Shown one piece after another: positions 49,191 to 59,542 of a stretch of 64,000 nt of DNA. The number at the start of each line of letters is the position of its first letter. Position 1 is the first letter of the stretch. Under the pieces are notes generated by a model. The model did no database searches. It was not told the origin of the DNA and saw nothing but the letters and a program-made list of their open reading frames with translations. The translations under genes were made by a program, and so were the position numbers. This DNA comes from Lytechinus pictus. Lineage: Eukaryota > Echinodermata > Echinoidea > Temnopleuroida > Toxopneustidae. The stretch is taken from contig NC_087246.1 in the NCBI RefSeq assembly GCF_037042905.1, positions 35,644,001-35,708,000 on the forward strand. The letters run 5' to 3'.

Positions 49191-50017
49191 AAATTCTTTA
49201 TTTTTATACTATGACCTGAAAGTTTTCTTTTTTTCCACTTATTCCCCTCCCCTTCCATCATTTAATTTTCTTCCTCGTCCTATCTTCTTATTTTTTCTCC
49301 TCACCTTCCTATTTTGCACCGCCAATAGGGGGCGGACCGCCGCTTCGCCCCCTTGATCTACCTATGATGACCCTCCCGCGGCAGGAATTTTGTGTAAAAA
49401 TGGAATATAAAAGTCTCGTTAATAGAGTATTCAAAAACAAATTTTGGGGGATTAGACATAGTTAAAATTCACTGCGAAGGATTATTCATAACTGATGAAA
49501 ACTATTCTTTTTACTGAGTACGCGAACAATGAAAATATTATTATATTCCAAGTAAATTTGGAATAAAGGGAAAATGAATTGGTTAAACAAAGATATGTTT
49601 TTACGGGTTATGGAACATTATCGTCTACCATCTATGCACTAAATTTACTTATAAGCGTCCAGAGGCGATTTTCTTTTTTCGTCATTTTTATTAGTTATGA
49701 AATTGACAATGGCCATCGATGTCATCAATGTCATCACTCTTTGGCTGGCATATAGGGCTAGATGCGAGTACGAGAATAGTCGGGCCGGTATGCCTTTTGT
49801 TTTCCTATCCAAGTTCTTGACAAAAACTATCTGTTTACATATATTTCGAAATTCGAGGATACATGTGTATAATTTCGATTTTGAATTATATATTTTTTTC
49901 CATAATAAAAGACCACAAATAGTAGGGGGGACATTTGATATTATGTCCCCCCCTTTCCAAAATGGTAGGGGGACGCGTCCCCCCTGTCCCCCTGGGATTT
50001 CCGCCCATGATTATAGC

Positions 50018-51480
50018 GTTTGAATGTCTACTACCAATTTGACTTAAAGACTGTCTATAACCCCTTTCCATGCCTACCATACATTCTGCGATACGAGTGC
50101 GACTATTTTCATTCGTAATAGTTCCAAGAGATTGTTTTGGCTGAAGAGATAAGCTATTAAAATCTATGTACGTTTATTCGATTGATACTATTGTTTCTAA
50201 AAAGTAATATACCGCTTTTATGTCATCTAGAGCATGATGTGCTGTGCCCTCTGCACGAAACATGATCTTTGCGTTGACGACACACACATGGCATTAAAAC
50301 GCACACCCACACACACTGGTATTGACAAGACTCTTGACGCTGTCCCTATCTAGCTCATGCTCTCATTCTTTCTCCCTTTTTTACCGTTCAAACTTACACG
50401 AATATTGTATAGATTTTCAAACACATAGTGAGTTACACTGTTTGGTAACTATATAAGCTTCAAGTTTAAAATTACAAGTTAGATGGGAAAAAAATAATCA
50501 TAAAGATACATGAATATTTGAAATCTTCAATTTCTGCATGTAAATATACAGATGATGTGATGTAAATGCGCTATATCTTCATGTGCAATTATTCACAAAC
50601 AATCTAAATGTTAATATTTACTTCTGTATCAAAAGGAAATCACGAACAAAGTGTCATTTAGCGTAAAACACCTTAGTCAATTTCAAAATCGGAAAATTTA
50701 AACTCAATTTGAAATCACAATTCAGCCATCAATATTGTATGCTTGTGTGAAAATCAATATTCTAAGAACTCTCGCTTTTTAAATCGTAGTGCTTCTCCCG
50801 GTTTTTTTTTCTTCAGAGGTCATAGGCAGGGCCCGCTGGGAGAACAGTTTTCGGAACTGAAGTGGCTACCCTGGTGCCGTTATTATTATTATTATTATTA
50901 TTGTTATTATTTTAGACATACTCGGAATGAGTACGTTGCAAATTTCAGATTTTGATACTTGCTTGTGAAGTCGTTATAAAAGTCTATTTAGTACTCGGTC
51001 AAATCTACTTAACATTTGACCGTCTAAAGATGCTTCTGGATGTTTTCTGTCAAAATGCTCACACGTTTTTTGTTGTAACGAGTTTAAATTTGAGATGAAA
51101 GCATTTTATAATATAAGAGTTGAAGTGAATAATTATGTGAACATTCTCATTTTTTTCATATTGATTGTCTGGCAGGGCATCACGGGAATGAAAATGAGAC
51201 TTGCACATGATATCCATAGACTGATTTCCCGTTTCCTAAGACAAATTTCTCCAAAGATTGTGTTACTCACGACTTCATTCTTAGTCATCATGGTGTGTTT
51301 TAGGGGGATTAAGTCCACTTTGAAAACCTATTGAGTGACGATGTATGAAACGATGGAATGAGCATTGATTTCACCATGGCTTATCCAACTCTACCACCCC
51401 CTCTCCAATTTGATTTCCTAATTCATATGTCGAGTCACCAATCTCTTTCCCCCCGTTTTTCATTAAAGGGATACATTAAA
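50018..51480. other. Gene-free stretch between transposons
   Basis: AT-rich DNA with a short (CA)n patch near 50280-50320 and a (TTA)n patch at about 50880-50912. I see no exon of the six-Cys family or any other gene. Confidence 0.4.
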
Positions 51481-51489
51481 AGGGTTTTT

Positions 51490-52187
51490 CATTAAAGCGC
51501 GAAGCGCGCTCGATTGCCAGATATACTGACCTAATAGAGACATTTTAAGGACTGTGCAATTAAAAGGGTATGTATCTCAATGACAAAATAATGCAAGCGC
51601 GAAGGGCGAGCTGGAATTTTTTATATGCAATCACTTTAAACAGTCACTACATAAAACAATTAACTCGAAGTGCGAAGAAATATATTTGCTGTACATGTAT
51701 ATTGACTTGAAAACGGGATGTTTTAGTACAAGATTGTATATCTAATTAAACAGACAATGTAAGCACCAGGAATGATGAACACATAGACCCTAAGCAAATT
51801 ATGTTTCTAAGGTTATGAAAAAATATTTCTTATGTAATATTATATAAAATATATTATAATATAGGATTTGTATAGCGTACGTATCCACCTTGCTAGGTGC
51901 TCAAGGCGCTCCTATACTACCCCGGCTTAGCTATAGTCTACCAATTCAGGTGCTCACAGCTTTTTGAGGAATTACTTCCTGCCGGTCCCCATTTACCTCA
52001 CCTTGGTTGAGTGCAGCACAATGTGGGTTAATTTCTTGCTGAAGGAAAACACGCCATAGCTTGGAGTCGAACCCACGTCCTTCAGAATGAAAGACGAGAG
52101 TCTTAACCACTAGACCACGACACCCCCACAACAATATAATATGATATAATATAATATAATACAATATCATTTCTTCTCCCCACTACG

Positions 52188-52218
<31 letters not shown>

Positions 52219-52255
52219 GGGGGGGGGGGGGCTTTCCCGCCCCGTAGTTATGCTA
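51490..52255 (+). mobile_element. Relic of the 2239-3429 repeat family with nested SINE
   Basis: GCGAAGCGCGCTCGATTGCCAG, CTGACCTAATAGAGACATTT, GACTTGAAAACGGGATGTTT and CCCACTACGTTTCTC follow in the same order as in 2290-3320. It ends in a T run, a G run and TAGTTATGCTACTC. It is interrupted by a SINE at 51865-52129. The left end is missing. Confidence 0.7.
51865..52129 (-). mobile_element. tRNA-derived SINE nested in an older repeat
   Basis: The minus strand begins GGGGGTGTCGTGGTCTAGTG. The A-box TGGTCTAGTGG lies at 52107-52117 and the B-box GGTTCGACTCC at 52063-52073. The body ends near 51865 beside an AT-rich repeat. Interrupting the older repeat shows it inserted later. Confidence 0.75.
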
Positions 52256-52708
52256 CTCTCCATATATGTGTGTATAATATGTCTCCATTGTTATGAAAAT
52301 AGTTGAAGCAGTGAATATTAAATAAGTTGTTAATCCATTTTATATTTCTTAGAGGACAAAATTTGAATGAAAGTGGGGGATATGACATCATCAGTTTGCT
52401 CATTGAATTTTTTAATGAAGACAGGCATATTCTTTGAAATGTCATTACTTCGTTATTCCTTTTGATGACATTTTAAATTTTCATTTGTATGATTTTTTTT
52501 CTGTTCAAGTCATATTATTTATATTTTCACACCCACGCACATCTCCATTTCTGCTATTGATCATTAACATATCTGTAATTGCTCTCCCCTGTCGTTCTCT
52601 CTCTCTCTCCATCTCCCCCGCTACGTCACCCATGCCCATCACGCATCTTTTCTCCCACTGTCTCTCTCTCCCCCTCCCATCATCCCCCCTTCTTTCAAAA
52701 TCTCTCCT

Positions 52709-52882
52709 GGGTGGTGTTTCATAAAGCTGTTCGTAAAGTTACGCACAACTTTACGAACGACTGGAACATGTTCTTATACATAAATCAGCTACATAGGGAT
52801 ATATCATATAGCACAAGAAAGGGTCACCAGTCGTGCGTAAAGTCGTTCGTAACTTACGAACAGCTTTATGAAACGGGCCCCT
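52709..52882. mobile_element. 174-bp MITE with GTTTCATAAAGCTGTTCGTAA ends
   Basis: The left GTGTTTCATAAAGCTGTTCG and the right CGAACAGCTTTATGAAACGG are inverse. The inner arms GTAAAGTT...ACGAACGACTGG pair with CCAGTCGTGCGTAAAG. Closest to the copy at 56615. Confidence 0.75.
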
Positions 52883-53324
52883 GATCTCATGTGCATATTC
52901 GTGTACAGTCCAACGGTGTACACACCTACAAAAGCACTTCGTGGATAACGCATTATACAAGAAAAGAAACTGTCCCACGTGATTATATACATCACACTTT
53001 TTCAATTTATTGTATAAACAAAAAATAATAAACTAAGACAGGTATAAACATCATTCTAAACGTAAATTCTCCCTCGTTTCCCTCAATGGAGAAGCTCTTA
53101 AGATTGGAAATAAGTAAGCTTGCTGTGGAAAGTGTTAAAGCTCTTTCATTAAAACACTACGATGTCGATAATCTAATCTGGGTTTTAAATGTAAAAATCC
53201 AGTAAGAATTGATGTGCATGAATGGCATACAAGAATGTGTTTTCTTGGGAATGTAGAACACATCCCATTGTTTATAAATTCGTTGATAGGATGCTTTCGC
53301 CTCCACGAGATAGGATGCTTTCGC

Positions 53325-53625
53325 CTCCACGACACATGACGTATTCAAGAACATAGTAAATGTATTGGGAATGCGCGTCAAGTGACAATGAACAGCTGGG
53401 AAGCCTTTGTTGAGTGAACATTGGTGACCCGGAAGAACAGTTTCGTCCTAAGTTTTGGAGCTGACAAAAAATTGCAAATATTTTGTCGTTTGTCCAGAAT
53501 CCAGGACGAAACTGCCGTTTTGATTCGCAACTTTTCGACAAAGACTTCTTGGTTTATTCATTGTCATGAAAGACATTTGGCAATAATTTTATATGTTCTT
53601 GAAAACGTCGTGCGTCGTGCAGCGA
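53325..53625. mobile_element. Best-preserved copy of the GTCCTAAGTTT foldback repeat
   Basis: The left ACGTATTCAAGAACATAGTA and the right TATGTTCTTGAAAACGTCG are roughly inverse. Inside are GACAATGAACAGCTGGGAAG against CTTCTTGGTTTATTCATTGTC, and CGTCCTAAGTTTTGGAGCTG against CCAGAATCCAGGACG. Its interior frames are not genes. Confidence 0.7.
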
Positions 53626-53897
53626 AAACAGCCATTTATCTGTAAGGGAATGCCACATCTGAACAATTTGCCACCATATGCCTGTTTAACGTATGTCCAG
53701 GCGTTATATCGTTTACTCCCATCATAGTAATCCCTTCCATTTTCGTGAAGACCGCGTTAACGGAAGAGAGGCTACCTTGACTGTTCTGTGATCTTTTTCA
53801 ACTGCATTAAAGCATGTTAGGGAATCGGACTTCAACATTTTCTACATGCATAATATTAAGTTAAGTTGAACGAATGTGTATATCTCCGACACGAGTT

Positions 53898-56800
53898 TTA
53901 TATACCACGGCCACGAGGTGTTGCAGGAGGTTGTGGTCGCGGGGTGGGTGCAGGAGCAGCTGGAGGTCGTGGCCTGGCTCGGGCTCGTAGAGCTAAAGTA
54001 AGCAATATAATAATAAAAAAATATGAGGATTAATTCATGGCTTAAGAAGTACAAAATACCATTCAACAAACAAACAAAGCGGATTAATGAAAGAGAGTGG
54101 TAATTCCAATTCATATTTCGTCTGATACACAAATTGAAACAACGTAATTCTCGTAACCCAATTTTAACTTTGTGGTTTTGAAACCGATTTTGCAGGAAAT
54201 CCTTCTTCCTTGCGAAATGAATAACTTTTAAACTTAGAGAGTAATCGGAGAACTAATTCTCCATATCTTTCAATCCAGTTAAGCCCACCAATGGTGACCA
54301 ACAACATGCATGCACCAAAGCACATTTCACATTACATTTTGTTGTCGCCTACCACTTTGATCCATCCGATTTTTTTCTGTCCTTTGCAACCTCATTATGT
54401 CTATTCAGTATTTTAATTCACATATTTTCAGTTGTCTCCTTTGTGTATGTTTTCACATTGGACCATAATGCATGTGTTAAGTGCGTCAGTCACGTGCACA
54501 GTGAAATGCAAATCCACTTCATGTTCACTCTTAGAAGATCCATGGAAAAATTCGAGGATTATATATGGAATATATGCCCAAATATATGTAACACTCACTT
54601 GAACAATAATCAACTGTTCGACCACTGCAAGCAGCATCGAAGCCCTGGCAAGGATCATGGATTGGAATTATTTGGTTCGCCTCTAGGTGACCGCCGACGA
54701 AGCACAACAGGCCGCTTCGAGATATCCCGTAGAGTTCCCGAAATGCATGTCGATCGTGGCGGCTGAAATCTTTCACCTTGTCGAATACCTCTTTCAGGAC
54801 CTTCCAATAGCACCTGCCATGCCCTTCATCCCACCTCTCTTTTTGATATATATAACAGTACTGACTGAAGCGGGCGCCTGGGTTGTGTCCTCCTCCTGAA
54901 AATTTTAAAAGGGTAAACGGGGGTAAACATGGTAATCGAATGTTTATCACGTGATCATAGTACCAATAATGTATCAACGTTATTATGGAACTACTGCATT
55001 CAACAAAAAGTGATCGTCCACGCTCATCAGGTGTAAGAAAATTTCAAATGAGTGAAAGTCGGTCGGTATCTAAGTCTTTTCCACTTAGGCCTAGATCAAA
55101 TCACTTCTAGGTTGATTGAAAGACAACTGAAGTCAAGCTTACGATATTCAGGGATAAATTTAAAGTGTATTTACGGGTATTGTTACTTATCTGCCGAATG
55201 GTGTGCTCTTTGGGGGATCCGAAAACTAATTGTCAAAGCATTATCAATATGTTAATAAAAATTCACGATTTTTTTAATTCACCTACAAAATAAAATTGCG
55301 CAAAGCGGTACAGACCTACATTTTTTTTGTTTTATCTCGAAATGTTGTGTTATTAGGTTTTCACTTAATTTGTCAAATTTAGAATAAGAACATTGCATTA
55401 GACTTATGAGAGAAATAAATATAACCCATGTGAGATGTGTGTGCAATCATTAGGCCTACGGTTTATGACTTTCATGCGATCGAATTTCTTGACATTGATC
55501 GAATAGTGCATTTTACGTGGCTCTCAATGAAAGTAAAGTTAAGCAACTCACGGAATCCTAGCGCAAATGCATGGCGCAAAATTAAATGCAGTTTTAATTT
55601 AAGGTATTGAAAGTGACAAAATCTCTCTATGAAATACTGTGTTTACCCCAAAAAAAAAAAGAGGAAGGTATTTCATGGAGCTCCATAATAAATGAGATTT
55701 TAGCCAATCAGAGGCAACGATTTCAGCAGCTTATAGCAGGTGTCAGAGAAAAAAATACTACTGACAATGTTTATTCATATTATACCTGCTTACTACTTAG
55801 GCCAACTCAACTATGTCATAGTTGAATATAAACATGGATGATGAAACACAAAATATTACACAAAGTGAAGAGCAATATATATCCGAATTGTTATAAAAAT
55901 GACTTCATACTAAGAAGAAAAACCACTATAATACTAACAAAATAAACAATTGAATTCTGAAGTTGGCGTATAAGAATTGTTTATATTCGCCGGCGTGACA
56001 ACTTTCAAATGTTACAAAACTGTGTGCTATCATAAATTTCTGATTTTTTTTCCTAATTTCATTTGAAATTCCACCTTGTGGATTCACATAAAGTTTAATG
56101 GTTCGATCTTGGACCATGTTTCAGAAAATGTAGTATTTAAGTACAATTAATTGACGAGTATGCTCCTAACAAATCTTATTGCATGGTGTCCGTATCTAAT
56201 AACAGTAACTTGAAATTGAAGGTTTTTTTAATGAAACGTTGCCTTCTTTGTAAATTTGGTATAAGCTTCAGTAGGACAAGTTATTGAATGAAGAGAGACT
56301 AGTTACCTCCAAACCCTCCATACATGCCATAGCCTCTGTGTCCGCCAAACCCCTGAGAAACACAGCAACCTATCATAACAGACAAGGAGACTCCAAGGAG
56401 AAGTCCTTTCTGTGATGAAAAGACAAAATTGTTTTAGAATAAAAAGTTTATGATCGAGCATTTAAAAACATTCAAATCAATTTTGTTTTTTTTACAGTTG
56501 ATGCCTCCCACAAAACAAAATAATAACTAGGAATAGGGCAAGTCGTTTTATGAGGTAACTTCCTTACTTTTCTTGACAACACGAATGCCAAAGACCGACT
56601 AAACGATCTAGACCTGGTGGGTGTTTCATAAAGCTGTTCGTAAGTTAACATTTAAGAGCAACTTTAAGAACGACTGGTGAACATCTCTTACGCGCGAAGT
56701 AATCACCAATGAACATATCATTTACCACAAGAAAGGATCACCAGTCGTTCTTAAAGTCGCTCTTAACTTACGAACAGCTTTTTGAAACGGCCCTCTTGTA

Positions 56801-57155
56801 TACTATTTCAAATGACATCTTCCCGGACGGTTTGGGGTCTGACTCGTTTGCCCGACTGTGTAGTGTAAACTTGAACTTTTTATCTGTTCTTGATCTTACA
56901 ACAGTAGGTACAAATTTAAATCTTCGTATTCTGGTTGTTTAGCATGAAAGGCTTATGAGATAGTTTCAAAAGTCCGATAAGGTCCTTTCTTGAAAAAATA
57001 ATAATTTTGTAATGAATAACTAAGGGTAATCGAGTGAAACAGGCTCAGTATTATCATAAGTAACCGGATATCACAAATTTCTCCTTAATGGAGAATAAAA
57101 TGAAAGTGCTTGAAGCGCGTACAACAAATATCATCCCACTTACCATTGTAGTCAT
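53898..57155 (-). CDS. Gene B: secreted Gly-rich six-Cys protein with Pro/Arg tail, uncharacterised
   Basis: Coding exons on the minus strand: 57155-57144 (only M-T-T-M), 56409-56307, 54895-54599 and 53992-53898, giving 168 residues. The signal peptide spans residues 1 to about 22, followed by a short Gly/aromatic/His linker. The six cysteines are C52, C67, C103, C121, C128 and C136; the C3-C4 gap (17) is longer than in A and C. W-K-V-L-K-E-V follows the second Cys and H-D-P-C contains the fourth. The tail of ~31 residues alternates Pro with Arg/Ala and ends A-T-P-R-G-R-G-I. Intron phases are 0, 1, 1, matching gene C exactly. A TATA box lies 92 bp upstream of the ATG. It lies downstream of gene C's promoter in head-to-head layout and in the same direction as gene A. 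The basic tail and signal peptide suggest an extracellular role; nothing more can be said. Confidence 0.91.
54599..54895 (-). CDS. Gene B exon 3, the six-Cys domain exon
   Basis: Acceptor TTTTCAG ends at 54896 and donor GTGAGT begins at 54598. The cysteines are spaced x14, x35, x17, x6, x7. The exon enters and leaves in phase 1, so it is a symmetric, shuffle-competent unit. Confidence 0.9.
56615..56794. mobile_element. 180-bp MITE with GTTTCATAAAGCTGTTCG ends
   Basis: The left GGGTGTTTCATAAAGCTGTT and the right AACAGCTTTTTGAAACGGCCC are inverse, with GAACGACTGGTGA/TCACCAGTCGTTC inside. It lies in gene B intron 1. Confidence 0.72.
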
Positions 57156-57246
57156 TTTGTAGTTTTACAAGGCTGGAAAATCAAAGAAGAAAATACTGTT
57201 GAACATTTTTCTCGAAACCAAGTGACATTCGCCCACATCGTATTAG

Positions 57247-57254
57247 TATTTATA
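57247..57254 (-). promoter_or_regulatory. TATA box of gene B
   Basis: TATAAATA on the minus strand in the context GGAGTATAAATACTAA, 92 bp before the start codon. Transcription start is expected near 57220. Confidence 0.65.
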
Positions 57255-59422
57255 CTCCCTTTCTCATTGTACAAATTTAATCCATCCATGTGTCACTATG
57301 GAACAAGCTCCACTTACATTCGTTCATGAATATTCCAAAAATAAAGTTTGGAATTTAACACCAAGTGACGATTAAAATATGATTATCACACAATATCATG
57401 TTTGAGTCTTTAAGGAACAGGATATGGCAAGTTGTTTTGTCTATAAAGTCTGGATGAACATTAGTTTTGAATCCTAACTACCAAAAATCTAGACTGTATC
57501 CCCCCTCCTCAATACGTCATGCGTCAACTGTTAACTTGCTCAAAACCAAAACTGAAACCCGACCCTTCTCAAGACAGTTTTCGATAAATAAATCACTTTT
57601 TGTAATGTATTTTGTCGAAACACAGGCTTTTATCAGTCTCCTTTATCACTTATTTATATAGTTTTGTTTGTGTCTTTAATCATGGTTACTGTTAAGCTGT
57701 TATGTATTATAAAGCGCATATGAGTATATCCACGTATAAAATGCGCAAAATTAGTGTACAATTATTATTATTGTAATCATTTTTTTTAAGAAAAAGCTTG
57801 AACAGTGTTTTTTTTTCAAGTATTCAAATGGGGCTTGAAAATTCTATGAAGAAAAATTATACTTATTGACCATGAAAACTAGTGTTAAGAATCCAAAATG
57901 GCCGCTAGCAGCCATTTTGAAAAAAAAAGTCATGTGTAATCTGTGCTAAAAAACTGTTATATCGATTTGGGGATTAAGGATATTGATTTGGGGTTTGAGG
58001 GATCAAGAAAATTGAAATTATGAAGCCATTTAACGAGTTGAAATAGTTGTAACCTTCTAATCAACCACAATCGAAAAAAAAATCAAAATAGCCACTGACG
58101 GCAACTTTTTTTTTTAGGAGGGACCATTCTTGTTCATTTGTGCTCATAGAGATGTTCAACAGATCGAGGGGGGGGGTGGAGTAGGGGCAAATGAATCAAA
58201 AGCTGCCATTTGAATTTGATTTTTCATAAAATTAATTAATCTCAATCGCAAGTGAGAAAAACTAATATTTAGTGATTTAATGTTTATAGTATGATACAGA
58301 TCTATCCAAAATATCGATTTTAGTGTGTCGGGGCTCAAAGAAATTAAAATCTTATTCAGAGTTATTTGACGAGTTAAGCTGGTTTTGACCTATGTATTCG
58401 AGATTAACATTCAAACAAAATCAACACTTAGACGTCATATTTCGATTTATTAAACTATTTTGAGCAGCTTTCTAGGCACAATCATAACCAAAAAGGACAT
58501 TTTCAAATTACCGGTCGGCGGCCATTTAGAATGTTAAGCTCTCTTGAAAAGGCATAACAGACCTTTACGCTCCAATGTCACAGAAGTGCCAAGACTTAAA
58601 TATAATATAAAAAACCGGGCTTGTAAATTCTGGACCCTCATATACATGTATGAGTAAAGTAAGGACAATTGCTAACATAGATAACGATTTTTTTTTTTGG
58701 AAAATCAAATGCACATTGTAGCAAAACAATAAGGGAACTGTGATATGTTGAGTAGAGGGGGGGGGGTGAGGGGTCTTCAAATGAACTGAATAAAGATTAA
58801 AGTTAGAACATCTGGGGTTTTAGACGAAATGACCGCTAGCAAAAATTAATATTAGACCAAATGGTTTATGGAAAGAGGGGCAATTAGACCAGATTGATAG
58901 TATAACAGGTGTAGGTAGCGGAAGGGGGCGGGGGCCTGGTGCCCAAAAGTTTAACGACCAATGAATTCAAAATAAGAGAAAGGACGAAGGAAAAGGGGGG
59001 AAAACAGAAATATGAAATATGATATCATCCGTTAAAGTCTATCACAAAATTTGATAGTCATCTAAAAGGCCAAAATTTTCTTTCGTTTGCTTCGGTCGAT
59101 CACATCTTTTAAGATTTTTTTTCCTACATACATACTCCATTTTGTGCCCCATCAAAACTGTAGGCTCCCTTCCCCACTTGTTAGAAGTTCTTCTATTGGG
59201 TCCACCTGCTATATAGTAGACCACACGACACACGAATAAAACCCAATCACACAGAGTTGACCTTATCAGATAATGTTCCACTTTCTATTTTTACAAATGT
59301 GCTTATAATTCATCAATACAAGTTGGCATTAATCCAGTGGTTATTTTCAGAAATAATTCAGCGGTTATATCACATCTCAATTACTAATCTGAATGGATTA
59401 GAGGTTACCCATTTTGGAAAGG
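57255..59422. other. Intergenic region shared by divergent genes B and C
   Basis: About 2.2 kb between the two TATA boxes. AT-rich with poly(A) and G runs (58165, 58755, 58925). Repeat-like scraps contain AAAATGGCCGCTAGCAGCCAT near 57896 and 58080-58530. I see no exon; shared regulatory sites would lie here but none can be named. Confidence 0.4.
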
Positions 59423-59430
59423 TATAAGTA
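59423..59430 (+). promoter_or_regulatory. TATA box of gene C
   Basis: TATAAGTA in the context GAAAGGTATAAGTAGAGTG, 113 bp before the ATG at 59543. Transcription start is expected near 59455. Confidence 0.6.
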
Positions 59431-59542
59431 GAGTGAATAAGTGAGGGGTCACCACATTGTTGTCGCGGTACAAGTGTACCAATCCTCTGGAGCTTTTATA
59501 ACAATACTTGCAGGATATCAGTCGATTCGAAGCAGCAACAGA

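Larger units (their letters stand above)
47808..50017. mobile_element. hAT-like element with 8-bp target duplication ATTATAGC
   Basis: The element runs 47816-50009, from CATGGGCGGAAATC to its exact inverse GATTTCCGCCCATG. ATTATAGC flanks it at 47808-47815 and 50010-50017. Inside are an (AT)n microsatellite (about 47915-47970) and a tandem array of ~100-119 bp units with GCGAGCGCGAAGCGCGAGC cores (48039-49190). The ends differ from the CAGTGGCG-type elements. No transposase frame was found. It lies between A' and gene B. Confidence 0.88.

Noticed and set aside
52050-52130. tRNA gene on the minus strand
   Set aside because: It continues into a SINE body, and an acceptor stem does not pair.
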